From an uncultured Alphaproteobacteria bacterium (GTDB taxonomy: Bacteria; Pseudomonadota; Alphaproteobacteria; Sneathiellales; Sneathiellaceae), in the NCBI GenBank assembly GCA_913062525.1, contig CAJXWA010000009.1, forward strand, positions 1 to 44,245: 44,245 bases of DNA, in the 5' to 3' direction. The notes beneath the pieces were generated by a model. That model was not told the origin of the DNA and ran no database searches. It was given only the letters and a program-made list of their open reading frames with translations. Shown piece after piece: positions 8,305 to 16,857 of this stretch (within the stretch, counting starts at the first letter, position 1; every line of letters starts with the position of its first letter). The position numbers and the translations under genes are program-made.

Positions 8305-9612
8305 TTATTTAGATTGCAAAAACTCTAATTTAAGGCCCTTTGCCGTGCTTTTGGGGAAACCTTTCCAATAGGAATGCTCAGCCTTTAAAGATCCGTCTTT
8401 TTCTTTAGCATAAACACCATCAGCGGCAACTGGAACTACATCCAAATATTCTTGCAAAGAGCCGTTACCCTTAAGATGCTTTCCAAAATAGGCGGTCGTA
8501 AAATGTTGAGCGATGTTATTCATCCGAAGGGTATCCCAAACAGGATCTGCATAGTGATTGAACGGCGCGTATTTGAGAACTTCTGAGAATTTCCACGATT
8601 CAACCGGTGCCGGAATAGGGGCCGCAGCATTATGGTTTGCATTTTCAAATGTGAGCAAATAACGATCTGTATTTGCTGCGTTTTCATAGATCGCACGTGT
8701 CCCTTTTTCATAACCGGAGGTATCATCAACACTACCTGCGATGAAGAACATAGGGACGCGGATGCCAGCGAGGCCGTTCGCATCCCAAAAACCGCGTTCC
8801 ATTCCCCATGGCGCGATTGATACGATCGCTTTGAAACGATCATCCATCAGTGCTTCATGTTCTTCGCTGCCCGCTACCAAACGTTCAAGGGTACCGTCTG
8901 GAGCTGCCCAGGAAATTTTGGTACTAGCTTCAGTTACACCGCCGCCAGCTGTAATGACGGAGCCGTAAGCACCCATAGAATAGCCAATGAGGCCTGTTTT
9001 AGACGTGTCTACGATACCAGACAAAAAACTGTCCGATGATTTTCCGAGGCGTTCAATTTCATTAAGAACAAATTTTTGATCGAGGGCACGATTAACAAGA
9101 GTGCTACCGAAAACTGTTTTGTCACGGTAGATACTGTCGGTGTGATCGATAGCCGCTACGACATAGCCTTTTGATGCGAGATTTTCGCCCAAATGGCTCA
9201 TAAGAAAACGGTTTCCAGGATAACCATGAGACACAATAATCAATGGGTTTGATGTCCCTGATTTTGCAGGAGGTGCATTTCGAACAGCTTGCCCCTGAAG
9301 ATTTACTTTAGTTACGCCATCACGAAGATAAACGCCCTCATAAGTACCACCAGTTTTATCAGAACTGGATGGGTACCAGACTTCTACAGTTAAAGGGCGG
9401 TCGTATAAGGGATGATCTTCGCCGGCCTTTACGTTTACGATATCAATCTGTTGTTTGTTAGTGAGGTTGAGGGTTCTAACACCGACGTGACTGTCGCCGG
9501 GAGCGGCCAGTTCTGGCGCATCTGGTCGAAGTCCATCAACTCGATTTTCAGCTGCAATTGCTGTTGCGCTCATAAGTAGCCCTATTGTCGCAAGAATAGT
9601 TGTTTTTAGCAT
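8305..9612 (-). CDS. Exported alpha/beta hydrolase, dienelactone-hydrolase/PAF-acetylhydrolase-like
   Basis: A 435-residue alpha/beta hydrolase with an N-terminal signal peptide (MLKTTILATIGLLMSATAIAA, cleavage near 21), so probably periplasmic or secreted. The oxyanion-hole region is IIVSHGYPGNR. The nucleophile elbow is GYSMG with Ser212, the acid is probably Asp296 or Asp297 (GSVDDTSG) and the base His327 (ENANHN). This layout resembles COG4188 predicted dienelactone hydrolases, related to PAF acetylhydrolase. The substrate is not evident; esters or lactones are likely. The start is well supported by AAGGTGG seven bases upstream. It stands alone between terminators. Confidence 0.85.
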   Translation of the reverse strand: MLKTTILATIGLLMSATAIAAENRVDGLRPDAPELAAPGDSHVGVRTLNLTNKQQIDIVNVKAGEDHPLYDRPLTVEVWYPSSSDKTGGTYEGVYLRDGVTKVNLQGQAVRNAPPAKSGTSNPLIIVSHGYPGNRFLMSHLGENLASKGYVVAAIDHTDSIYRDKTVFGSTLVNRALDQKFVLNEIERLGKSSDSFLSGIVDTSKTGLIGYSMGAYGSVITAGGGVTEASTKISWAAPDGTLERLVAGSEEHEALMDDRFKAIVSIAPWGMERGFWDANGLAGIRVPMFFIAGSVDDTSGYEKGTRAIYENAANTDRYLLTFENANHNAAAPIPAPVESWKFSEVLKYAPFNHYADPVWDTLRMNNIAQHFTTAYFGKHLKGNGSLQEYLDVVPVAADGVYAKEKDGSLKAEHSYWKGFPKSTAKGLKLEFLQSK

Positions 9613-9711
9613 GATTATACCACCTTGAATTTACGTAGAAGCAGATTAATCATTTCATGGTTGATAAAATTTTACGACAAGAATTTTTCGGTTTGAGAAA
9701 ACAAGAGAGTC

Positions 9712-9751
9712 CGTTATCCGATTTTATCACTTCAGATAATATCGGATAACG
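9712..9751 (-). terminator. Long hairpin downstream of the chemoreceptor gene
   Basis: A perfect 11-bp stem CGTTATCCGAT / ATCGGATAACG (9712-9722 and 9741-9751) encloses, after a T-T mismatch, a further 5-bp stem TTATC / GATAA with a six-base loop. It lies 35 bases beyond the stop of the minus-strand chemoreceptor gene. The minus-strand tail is T-rich but interrupted. Confidence 0.6.
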
Positions 9752-9786
9752 TTAGCTTTTCTAGACTTTTAAAGAAAGCTCTGAGC

Positions 9787-12114
9787 TTATCCTGCGCGGA
9801 CTTGCATGATAAAGCGATTGACTTCTTTATCGAGTTCACTGGCCTCGCTCGCTAGCTTGCCCGCTACAGTTTGAACTTCACTTGCTGAGTTTCCTGTTAA
9901 ATCGGCATTTTGATTAACTGATGTAATATTATTGGAAACTTGCAGGGCACTATCCGCGGCCTGCTGGACGTTTCTACTGATTTCGTTCGTCGCGGTGCCT
10001 TGTTCTTCAACAGAATTAGAAATGGTCGTTGCAATGCTGTTGATCCTGCCAATAGTCTCGCTGATACCACCAATTGCTGTAACGGCTTGACTGGTTTCAT
10101 TTTGAACAGACTTAATTTGGGTAGTGATTTCTTCTGTGGCTTTTGCCGTTTGGGTAGCAAGGTTTTTAACTTCACTTGCGACAACAGCAAACCCTTTACC
10201 CGCATCACCGGCACGGGCTGCTTCAATTGTTGCGTTAAGTGCTAGTAGATTTGTTTGGCCCGCAATGTCACTGATTAAATCAACAACGTCGCCAATTTTC
10301 GCGGCCGCATCGTTCAGGCTTGTGATCATTTTGTTTGACCGTTCTGCCTCTGATACGGCTTCACCCGCGATAGTGGCTGCTTGACCTGCTTGCAAACTGA
10401 TTTCATTGATAGATGCAGAGAGCTCTTCAGTCGCGGCAGCAACAGAATTAATGCTGTTACTAGAAATTTCCGATGCAGAAGCCACTGTTTGCGACAGCGA
10501 TAATGTCTCTCCCGCCGAATTTGTCATTGAGGTTGAAATGCTTGTCATTTCGGTGGTCGCATTTGAAAAACGTTCTACAAGATGTTTTACGCTGCCTTCA
10601 AATTCATCGGCAAGGCGGCCCATTTCTGCGCGTTTAGTATTTTCCGCGTCTTCCGCAAATCGCTCTTTTTCTTCCTGTGCTTTGCGGTCGTTCTCAATGT
10701 TTTCTCGAGTTTGCTGTTCTTTTTCAGTTTCGCGCGTTTTGCGGCGCTCCTCTTCAGTTTCGCTGGCCAACTTTGCAGCCCGCGCTGTATCTCGGAAGCC
10801 TACAATAGCGTGCCCCAGTCTTGCAATTTCGTCTTTTCCTTCTCGATAGATGCTGGAATCTAGATCACCTTCAGAAAGTTTTTGTGCGGATTCGACCATC
10901 ATCATTAATCGTTTCACGATGTTACGGGCTATGTATAACCAACCGATTCCAATTGCAATGAGGACAGCGGCTATAGCTACAATGGCTAAAGCCATTTTCG
11001 ATTGTTCAGCAAGCACCGTGTTTTCTGCATTCACGATTTGCATGGACTCCTCAATGTTGCTGACAAATCCGTTAACCTCGTCTGATAATTGTTCTGCACT
11101 CAGTCGGCTCTCTGAAAGGAACTGATGAGTTGTCGCAATAGTAGTAAGTTCGTTGGTTCGGATCTTGAAAATCAATTCATCACTGGTGCCCTTTGCTCCG
11201 ATGACCAACAGAGTTTCGAAAAGCTCCTCAAGAGGTGCCGATGCTTTTGTATTGCCAATTTTACTAATTTTTGAAACGGGGGTCGCCATGCTGGATATGT
11301 TGGCAAGGAAATCTCCCGAAAGCTTGGCTACCCCTTGAATGTTGTCGGCAAGGGCACCTTCAGCGAGGAGACTAATCAACAAGTATCCTGAACTTTGAAC
11401 ATTGAGAACATTTTCCTGCATGGCGATCAAGTCTCTGTTCGTACCAAAGTACTCATCGATGGAGTATTCCGGCTCTGATCCAGTCAGCGCTGTTTTGACA
11501 GTGTTCTCCATCAACTCCTCTAAGGAGTCATTGTTGTCGAACAATTTTCGCCGAAGGGGAATGAGAAGCGGCCATGCGCCTTTTTTTAAAGTTTCTCTTA
11601 GTGTTGCTAGTTGTTTGAGCCGTTCCCGCCTTAAATCAGTTAAGCGCAAACGTTCTTTAACACTATCATCCAATCCCACGATGAGAGGTTCCAATTCCCG
11701 CAAACTGGCTTCAATATTCACAAGGGCAGGAGCGCCGGGAACAAGTGTATTCAATTCTTTGAGGCGATTTTTGGCCGTTTGTATTGAAGACGTGAGCGTA
11801 TCAATTCTCTCTTGCCGCTCCTCATTTGATTGCGCGGTGCCCAATTGCGGGGCAATGGCAGTAATAAGGGCTGTATCATTTGCCAGCTTTAAGGCTTTGG
11901 TAATCGAAGGTACTTCAGTATCAGTAGTTTTGTTTTGGGCATCAGTCAATGTTCCAAAGGCCATCCAACTAATGACACTGATGACAATCGTTAGTACTGT
12001 AACAATGGAAAACGCTGAAATAAGCCGGGCCCCAATACCAAATTTTGAGTATTGTTTTTCTGTGGTGTCCGATTTTGGCGACTTTTTTATCATGTTTTGT
12101 ATTTTTTTGAACAT
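9787..12114 (-). CDS. Methyl-accepting chemotaxis protein with large helical sensor domain
   Basis: A 775-residue chemoreceptor. It has TM1 (about 28-52), an all-helical periplasmic region of about 320 residues resembling TorS or helical-bimodular sensor domains, and TM2 (about 376-398). A HAMP domain with a charged linker rich in Glu/Arg/Lys (about 398-500) and a C-terminal MCP signalling domain follow. The signalling tip motif is NLLALNATIEAARAGDAGKG (near 622-641), and several Glu/Gln-rich heptads may be methylated. No CheR-docking pentapeptide is seen at the C-terminus (FIMQVRAG). No che genes are in the window, so it is an orphan receptor. The ligand is unknown. Confidence 0.93.
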   Translation of the reverse strand: MFKKIQNMIKKSPKSDTTEKQYSKFGIGARLISAFSIVTVLTIVISVISWMAFGTLTDAQNKTTDTEVPSITKALKLANDTALITAIAPQLGTAQSNEERQERIDTLTSSIQTAKNRLKELNTLVPGAPALVNIEASLRELEPLIVGLDDSVKERLRLTDLRRERLKQLATLRETLKKGAWPLLIPLRRKLFDNNDSLEELMENTVKTALTGSEPEYSIDEYFGTNRDLIAMQENVLNVQSSGYLLISLLAEGALADNIQGVAKLSGDFLANISSMATPVSKISKIGNTKASAPLEELFETLLVIGAKGTSDELIFKIRTNELTTIATTHQFLSESRLSAEQLSDEVNGFVSNIEESMQIVNAENTVLAEQSKMALAIVAIAAVLIAIGIGWLYIARNIVKRLMMMVESAQKLSEGDLDSSIYREGKDEIARLGHAIVGFRDTARAAKLASETEEERRKTRETEKEQQTRENIENDRKAQEEKERFAEDAENTKRAEMGRLADEFEGSVKHLVERFSNATTEMTSISTSMTNSAGETLSLSQTVASASEISSNSINSVAAATEELSASINEISLQAGQAATIAGEAVSEAERSNKMITSLNDAAAKIGDVVDLISDIAGQTNLLALNATIEAARAGDAGKGFAVVASEVKNLATQTAKATEEITTQIKSVQNETSQAVTAIGGISETIGRINSIATTISNSVEEQGTATNEISRNVQQAADSALQVSNNITSVNQNADLTGNSASEVQTVAGKLASEASELDKEVNRFIMQVRAG

Positions 12115-12416
12115 TTGATCTTAGCCGCATGAACGGCTCCCCTAACAACCAGTATTTTGTAAAGACCATATGAGGTCACCGTTAAGAAAACCTTTCATGT
12201 GATCATCATTATGAAAGATTTTAAGGATGGATCGATGGTGGAGCTCCAAGTGACCATCAGTTCAAACGTTTGAACAGGTTTCCGTGCAAGTTGGTGCCGC
12301 TGTCCCGCTTGTAGTTCGTAATCACTTTGGGTATATGTGATCCTTGTTTTATGTGATCACAGTTCGACGGTTGTCGGAAATAACTCAAAAGTGATCTAGA
12401 TAGATGGATACGGCTA
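12115..12416. promoter_or_regulatory. Divergent promoter region with palindromes and ATGTGATC repeats
   Basis: The gap between the divergent chemoreceptor and sulfotransferase genes. It contains a perfect 16-bp palindrome GTTCAAACGTTTGAAC (12260-12275), three copies of ATGTGATC (12197, 12335, 12351), the last within TGTGATCACA (12352-12361), and an inverted pair CTTTCAT / ATGAAAG (12192-12198 and 12211-12217). No ORF with coding character is seen. The palindrome has the size and symmetry of a TetR- or LacI-type operator; its regulator is unknown. Confidence 0.5.
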
Positions 12417-13232
12417 ATGGATTTTTCTTTTCAGTTGCATAGTTTTCGGCGGGACGTCTCAAATTTTTCTATTTTGAAATACAGAAATTTTGAAGGCTAC
12501 CTCGTTACTGGCCAACATTCGGGTACCCATTGGCTTAAATATATGTTGAGTTGCGCTATCGCTCATCAAATTGGTCGGCCGATACCCGCTCATACTGAGA
12601 ATTCAAACAGCAACGATTTTATTGGACATCCAAAACATAAAAGAATGTACCCAGAAGCACCGCGAATTGCGAGCACTCACCAAATTCCACATCGCTTGTA
12701 TGATTCCCGCATTTTTCGAAGTGTGGCATATACACCGCCCACAGCAGTGTTAGTCCGGGATATGCAACACGCGCTGGTTTCTTATTATGAAAAGTGGCGA
12801 TTAAAGCTTGATATGCCTTTTAGCGAGTTCTTGAAAGGCGATAAAACAGGCCATAATCACTGGGCAGATATTTGGTGGCATATTCGCTTTTATAATCGGT
12901 GGGGACGTACTATGGAGCGTTTTCCAGATTCAACATTTTATATGAACTATGAAAACCTAAGAGAACGTTCAGCCGCAGAATTACATCGTATTTTCAAGCA
13001 CTTTAATGTGGAAATAAGTGATGAAAGCATTGAGTTTGCTATTTTTGAAAGTTCACGTGAAAAAATGGCCGCTAAAGCCGGTGTAGAACAAGAAGCTGGA
13101 AATGGTCAGTTCGTTCGATTTGATAAACGAGATCCGCTGGAATGGTATTCTCATGAGGATACCCAATTCTTCAAGGATACAATCAACGAAAATTTGGAAT
13201 ATTTCTACGGGTACGACTATTTGAACCGATAG
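12417..13232 (+). CDS. Sulfotransferase-family protein
   Basis: A 271-residue sulfotransferase-like protein (PF00685 type) that would transfer sulfate from PAPS to an unknown acceptor. The 5'-phosphosulfate-binding loop is GQHSGTHWLKYML (about 33-45), an N-terminal P-loop variant typical of the fold. The 3'-phosphate-binding element is VLVRDMQHALVSYY (about 112-125), with the Arg and Ser residues expected there. No signal peptide is seen. A conventional acceptor cannot be inferred. It converges on the DUF1989 gene with a five-base gap. The ATG at 12417 has only a weak upstream GGAT. A second, unrelated sulfotransferase lies at 26117-26977. Confidence 0.8.
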   Translation: MDFSFQLHSFRRDVSNFSILKYRNFEGYLVTGQHSGTHWLKYMLSCAIAHQIGRPIPAHTENSNSNDFIGHPKHKRMYPEAPRIASTHQIPHRLYDSRIFRSVAYTPPTAVLVRDMQHALVSYYEKWRLKLDMPFSEFLKGDKTGHNHWADIWWHIRFYNRWGRTMERFPDSTFYMNYENLRERSAAELHRIFKHFNVEISDESIEFAIFESSREKMAAKAGVEQEAGNGQFVRFDKRDPLEWYSHEDTQFFKDTINENLEYFYGYDYLNR

Positions 13233-13237
13233 TCGGA

Positions 13238-14101
13238 TTATTTTAGTCCATGTGTTCCTGGGTAGCTGGATTTAGGCGGTGATTGCCAATTGGTTAGGTG
13301 ATCACTCTCACATTTATAAATTTCAACGTTTAAGGCGAAACATGAGGCAGCCTCGCTTGAGTGGCTGCTGCTGCAATCTCCTCCGGGGCAAGTTGATAGG
13401 GCTCCAAGAAGGTCGATTTCTGCAAAAAATTCTAAGTAATCTCCTTTTCGCACCGGGCTGGCTTTCATAAAATATTGATGGGTGTCTTGTGTGAAACCTG
13501 TACACATAAAGACATTTAGAACATCGTGAACAAATGGTTCAGCTTGCACTAGTGAGATATTGCGATCTGCGGCCAGCGCTCGTGTCAGGTTCGAATGGCA
13601 GCAATAATGATAATCTTCGCTGCCAAGAACTGCATTTGTATAGGGATCACATCTTGTGCCGATGACATCATGGACACTGCCCCCAAACTCATCCCATCCA
13701 TACCAATCCAAGGTATCGTGGGTTAGTGTTGCCATGGGGCGCATATGGGGAAGGTTACTCCAAAGTTGGTCACCTGTACTCACGTGTGTGCCGTGGAGCG
13801 CGCGGGTTTTGCCGCTAAAAAATCTCTCGTCAAGATTATCCGCACACCAAAGATTCAGATCGCCAACTTGCGGCCCATCTGGACAGGTAATTCGGAAAAA
13901 ATGTCCAGCAGGTACGGTAAATATTTTAGCATCCCTTGGGGGAATTGTAATTTCCTCTTGTAGGATTAAATTTTCGCGCGCTTGAGCATAAATGTCCATG
14001 GCCGGCCGGGGGAGGGTCGTAATAGGATAGCAGACGACTGGAGGAACAGAGCGGCGGACTTTAGCATCTACCGGAGTTTTGGTTTGAGGTTGGTATTTCA
14101 T
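13238..14101 (-). CDS. DUF1989 (urea carboxylase-associated family) protein
   Basis: A 287-residue DUF1989/PF09347 protein. Motifs include GDLNLWCADN, ERFFSGKTRALHGTH, LWSNLPHMRPM, HDVIGTRCDPY and a late STCPGGDCS, the Cys/Asp element usual in the family. Paralogues in this family (CgdA/CgdB) act as carboxyguanidine deiminase in guanidine use. Those come as two genes beside a guanidine/urea carboxylase, and neither is here, so I do not assign that function. It lies downstream of a ridA-type gene, probably in one operon, with a strong hairpin between them. An amidine- or amide-cleaving role is a guess. Confidence 0.8.
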   Translation of the reverse strand: MKYQPQTKTPVDAKVRRSVPPVVCYPITTLPRPAMDIYAQARENLILQEEITIPPRDAKIFTVPAGHFFRITCPDGPQVGDLNLWCADNLDERFFSGKTRALHGTHVSTGDQLWSNLPHMRPMATLTHDTLDWYGWDEFGGSVHDVIGTRCDPYTNAVLGSEDYHYCCHSNLTRALAADRNISLVQAEPFVHDVLNVFMCTGFTQDTHQYFMKASPVRKGDYLEFFAEIDLLGALSTCPGGDCSSSHSSEAASCFALNVEIYKCESDHLTNWQSPPKSSYPGTHGLK

Positions 14102-14155
14102 AATGGGTCATTTCCAATTATCTGTTCCGCAGGTGTAGAATTACTGAACGGAGCC

Positions 14156-14183
14156 CTCCCTGCCAACGAGGGTTGGCAAGGAG
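14156..14183 (-). other. Intercistronic hairpin between ridA-like and DUF1989 genes
   Basis: A 12-bp stem with one mismatch (14156-14167 with 14172-14183, core TGCCAAC/GTTGGCA) and a four-base GAGG loop, starting seven bases after the upstream gene's stop on the minus strand. No T-tract follows, so it may be an RNA-processing or partial-termination element rather than a full terminator. Confidence 0.55.
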
Positions 14184-14190
14184 CTCATCG

Positions 14191-14538
14191 TCACACTGCT
14201 GCAATAACCATAATCTCTACATTGTAATCGGGTGTTGCGAGACGGGCTTCGCCGCAGGCCCGTGCCGGGGTGTTCTCTTGATCCACCCAGTTATCCCAAA
14301 CCAGATTCATTTCGTCAAAATCATCCATAGAGGATAGCCAAATCGTCGTCTGCAGTATTTTTGATTTGCTGGACCCAGCTTCGCTAAGCAATTTATCGAC
14401 TTGAGATAATATTGTGGCGGTTTGTTCTGTAATTGATTTTCCTGGAGATCCAACTTGGCCAGCCAGCCAAACCGTCCCATTATAAATGACGGCTTGGCTC
14501 ATTCGTGGGCCTGATTTTAACCGTTTGATTTCTGACAT
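14191..14538 (-). CDS. RidA-family (YjgF/YER057c/UK114) protein
   Basis: A 115-residue Rid-family protein. Family features are the N-terminal SQAVIYNGTVWLAGQV strand pair and the C-terminal PARACGEARL stretch, whose Arg is the residue that binds the imine/carboxylate in RidA-type deaminases. RidA hydrolyses reactive enamines and imines, but several Rid subgroups have other or unknown activity. The longer frame (from 14631) is rejected: the ATG at 14538 has AAGGA eight bases upstream and gives the normal family length. It is first in a probable operon with the DUF1989 gene, suggesting a joint role in nitrogen-compound breakdown. Confidence 0.87.
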   Translation of the reverse strand: MSEIKRLKSGPRMSQAVIYNGTVWLAGQVGSPGKSITEQTATILSQVDKLLSEAGSSKSKILQTTIWLSSMDDFDEMNLVWDNWVDQENTPARACGEARLATPDYNVEIMVIAAV

Positions 14539-14774
14539 TGAATTGATCCTTGCTTCAGTTGATTGGGGCATTGAAAAATATTTTCTTTCCCGTGAGCCTA
14601 TCTTACTTAAATCCTGGATTAAAGCATTCAAAGAACGCTCGCAGAATTAAAAAATTCACCGAAATAATTGTATAAATGTTTAAATATTAGAGGATGCTTT
14701 ACCTAATGTTAAGAACGGATACTTAGCATGGTGATCGGGTTTAACAATTTACTGTGAGAGCCTGATTCTTGCAC

Positions 14775-14781
14775 GGAGGAG
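14775..14781 (+). promoter_or_regulatory. Strong Shine-Dalgarno placed before an ATT codon
   Basis: GGAGGAG lies six bases before ATT at 14788, which is in frame with the sensor kinase. The first conventional start codons in frame are TTG at 14800 (18 bases away) and ATG at 14821 (39 bases away). This positions the ribosome on ATT. Confidence 0.6.
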
Positions 14782-14787
14782 TTAGCC

Positions 14788-16857
14788 ATTGAAAGCCACT
14801 TGTCGTTTGAACGGGCTCGTATGCAATCTCTCATTATCGATGAGCAGCTAATGTCATTGTTTCAAAATATAACGCAATTTTGGGGAAGATCACTTAGAAA
14901 TAGGTTGTTACTTTGGGTCGTTGTTTTTCAAGCGCTCATGCTTACTATTGTTGGAAGCCTTCATATTGAAAACCAGCATTCTTTTTTCAAAGATATAAGC
15001 CTTACTCAAGTTCAAGGTCTCGCGATCTCACTGGCCATAAGCAGTGAAAACGGGGTGGGAGCAAATGATACAGAAGCATTGAATATTGCTTTAAAAGCCC
15101 AATCTCACTATCCAAACATGGAAACGGCTATGGTTTTCACTAAAGATGGTGAAATTCTGGCTCATAATGAAAGTAATGTGGTCGGGACTTCCATCGAGAA
15201 GAAATTGAGTGATTATCTGCAGACGTCAGGTGCTGAAGTCCAAGTTTTACAAAATACAGATCAAAGAGTAGAGATTGTCGCCCCCGTTATGTTGCGTAAT
15301 TTGCATATCGGGTGGGCTCGAGTGAGTGTTTCTCGAAAGGCAATGACACGCAACATTGTCACTATGAAAAGATACGGGAGCATTTTTGTTTTAGCGGCCA
15401 TTATTCTCACGGCCCTTTTCTGGTTTTTATTAACTCTGGGTCCCGCAAAAACTTTACGTCAAATGGTGACAACTGCAGAAGGATTTCGGGGAGGTAATAA
15501 ATACCTTCGTATTGGTAAGGTTTCCTCCGACGAATTGGGAACACTTGCAAAATCGATCAATTCTCTCGCAGATACAGTTAATCACAGGGAAGCAGAGCTT
15601 TTCCACCAAAGAGAGCATTTGGAAGAAGTTGTTTTGGAGCGGACGCGGGATCTCGTGAAAGAGGTGCGTGAACGGCAATCGGCGGAAGAGCATGTTAAGC
15701 TGGTGTTGAACAGCGCGCTGGAAGGAATTATTACGGCGGATCCAAAAGGTAATATCCTCAACTATAATCCTGCTGCAGAGCGAATTTTCGGACATAAGGA
15801 ATCTGATATTCGAGGGCAGAATATTAAATTACTAATGCCTCACGATATTGCTGAACGTCACGACAGTATCCTCTCAAATTATGCTAATGGAGCCGCAGCC
15901 AATATTGTAGGGGTTGGCGGCCGAGAAGTAATTGCAAAACGCCAAAATGGTGAGGAATTTTTTATGGAAATTTCCATTAGTGAGCTCAAAACAAATAGCA
16001 CTCATTTTTTCACTGCTATTGTCCGCGATATTACAGAGCGTAAAGAGGCTGACCAAAAACTTCGAGACACACTTGAGACATTGCAGGACACTCAAAAGGA
16101 ATTGGTTCAATCCGAAAAAATGGCATCTCTTGGTGGGCTTGTCGCAGGTGTTGCCCACGAGATTAACACTCCCATCGGTGTGGGGGTTACGGCGGCATCC
16201 CATTTACAAGAGAAAACAGTGGCCCTCAAGCATGACTTTGAAAACGGGCAGTTGAAAAAGGCAGATTTCAAAGCCTTTGTCGATGCTGCGACAATGTCTG
16301 CGGATATGATCTACGCGAACCTGCTGCGAGCATCAGATCTGATAAAAAGTTTTAAGCAAGTTGCCGTTGATCAATCAAGTGAAGAGCCCAGGGTCTTCAA
16401 TTTTCTTAAATATGTTGATGAGATTTTAATCAGTTTGCAGCCAAAGTTAAAGCGGACAAGACTGACTATCATTGCTGAGGGTGATAAGGATCTTACTATT
16501 GAGACAGTGCCGGGGCCTATCGCTCAAATAATCACTAATTTGTTAATGAATTCTCTCATCCACGCATATGAGCCTCAAGATGAGGGATGTATCAAAATTC
16601 ATGTTGCCGCCGAAAATGGGTGCATAAAGATGACTTATTCCGATGATGGTAAAGGAATGAACGAGGAAACGGTCAGTAAAATATTTGACCCGTTCTTTAC
16701 GACAAAACGCGGTACCGGAGGAAGTGGCTTGGGTATGCATATTTTATATAACCAAACAACTCAGACACTAGGAGGTACTGTGAAATGCAGTAGCGTTTTA
16801 GGTGCCGGAACCGAGTTTGAATTTACTTTTCCCTTGAACAAGGAAATCCAGGAATGA
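14788..16857 (+). CDS. Membrane sensor histidine kinase (periplasmic sensor-HAMP-PAS-kinase)
   Basis: A sensor kinase of about 689 residues. Counting from TTG at 14800, it has TM1 at 35-54, a periplasmic domain to about 190, TM2 at 192-212, HAMP at 213-265, a PAS domain (about 297-412) and a kinase core. The phospho-acceptor is His453 (VAGVAHEINTPIG). The ATP-binding motifs are a degenerate N-box (NLLMNSLIHAY), SDDGKGM, DPFFTTKRG and GSGLGMHI. The start is uncertain: the only good ribosome-binding site points to ATT at 14788, with TTG 14800 and ATG 14821 as alternatives. It overlaps the following REC-HD-GYP gene by four bases, so that protein is the obvious partner. Confidence 0.92.
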   Translation: MESHLSFERARMQSLIIDEQLMSLFQNITQFWGRSLRNRLLLWVVVFQALMLTIVGSLHIENQHSFFKDISLTQVQGLAISLAISSENGVGANDTEALNIALKAQSHYPNMETAMVFTKDGEILAHNESNVVGTSIEKKLSDYLQTSGAEVQVLQNTDQRVEIVAPVMLRNLHIGWARVSVSRKAMTRNIVTMKRYGSIFVLAAIILTALFWFLLTLGPAKTLRQMVTTAEGFRGGNKYLRIGKVSSDELGTLAKSINSLADTVNHREAELFHQREHLEEVVLERTRDLVKEVRERQSAEEHVKLVLNSALEGIITADPKGNILNYNPAAERIFGHKESDIRGQNIKLLMPHDIAERHDSILSNYANGAAANIVGVGGREVIAKRQNGEEFFMEISISELKTNSTHFFTAIVRDITERKEADQKLRDTLETLQDTQKELVQSEKMASLGGLVAGVAHEINTPIGVGVTAASHLQEKTVALKHDFENGQLKKADFKAFVDAATMSADMIYANLLRASDLIKSFKQVAVDQSSEEPRVFNFLKYVDEILISLQPKLKRTRLTIIAEGDKDLTIETVPGPIAQIITNLLMNSLIHAYEPQDEGCIKIHVAAENGCIKMTYSDDGKGMNEETVSKIFDPFFTTKRGTGGSGLGMHILYNQTTQTLGGTVKCSSVLGAGTEFEFTFPLNKEIQE

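Noticed and set aside
10406-10849. 147-residue plus-strand open frame within the chemoreceptor region
   Set aside because: Low-complexity Ser/Ala composition mirroring the opposite-strand signalling domain; not a separate gene.
11402-12118. 238-residue open frame on the plus strand opposite the chemoreceptor gene
   Set aside because: Antisense shadow of the chemoreceptor coding sequence; Ser-rich composition, no recognisable domain.
12352-12361. TGTGATCACA as a CRP site
   Set aside because: The CRP consensus needs six bases between TGTGA and TCACA; here there are none.
13238-14101. Carboxyguanidine deiminase function for the DUF1989 protein
   Set aside because: Only one subunit is present and no guanidine/urea carboxylase or allophanate hydrolase is encoded nearby.
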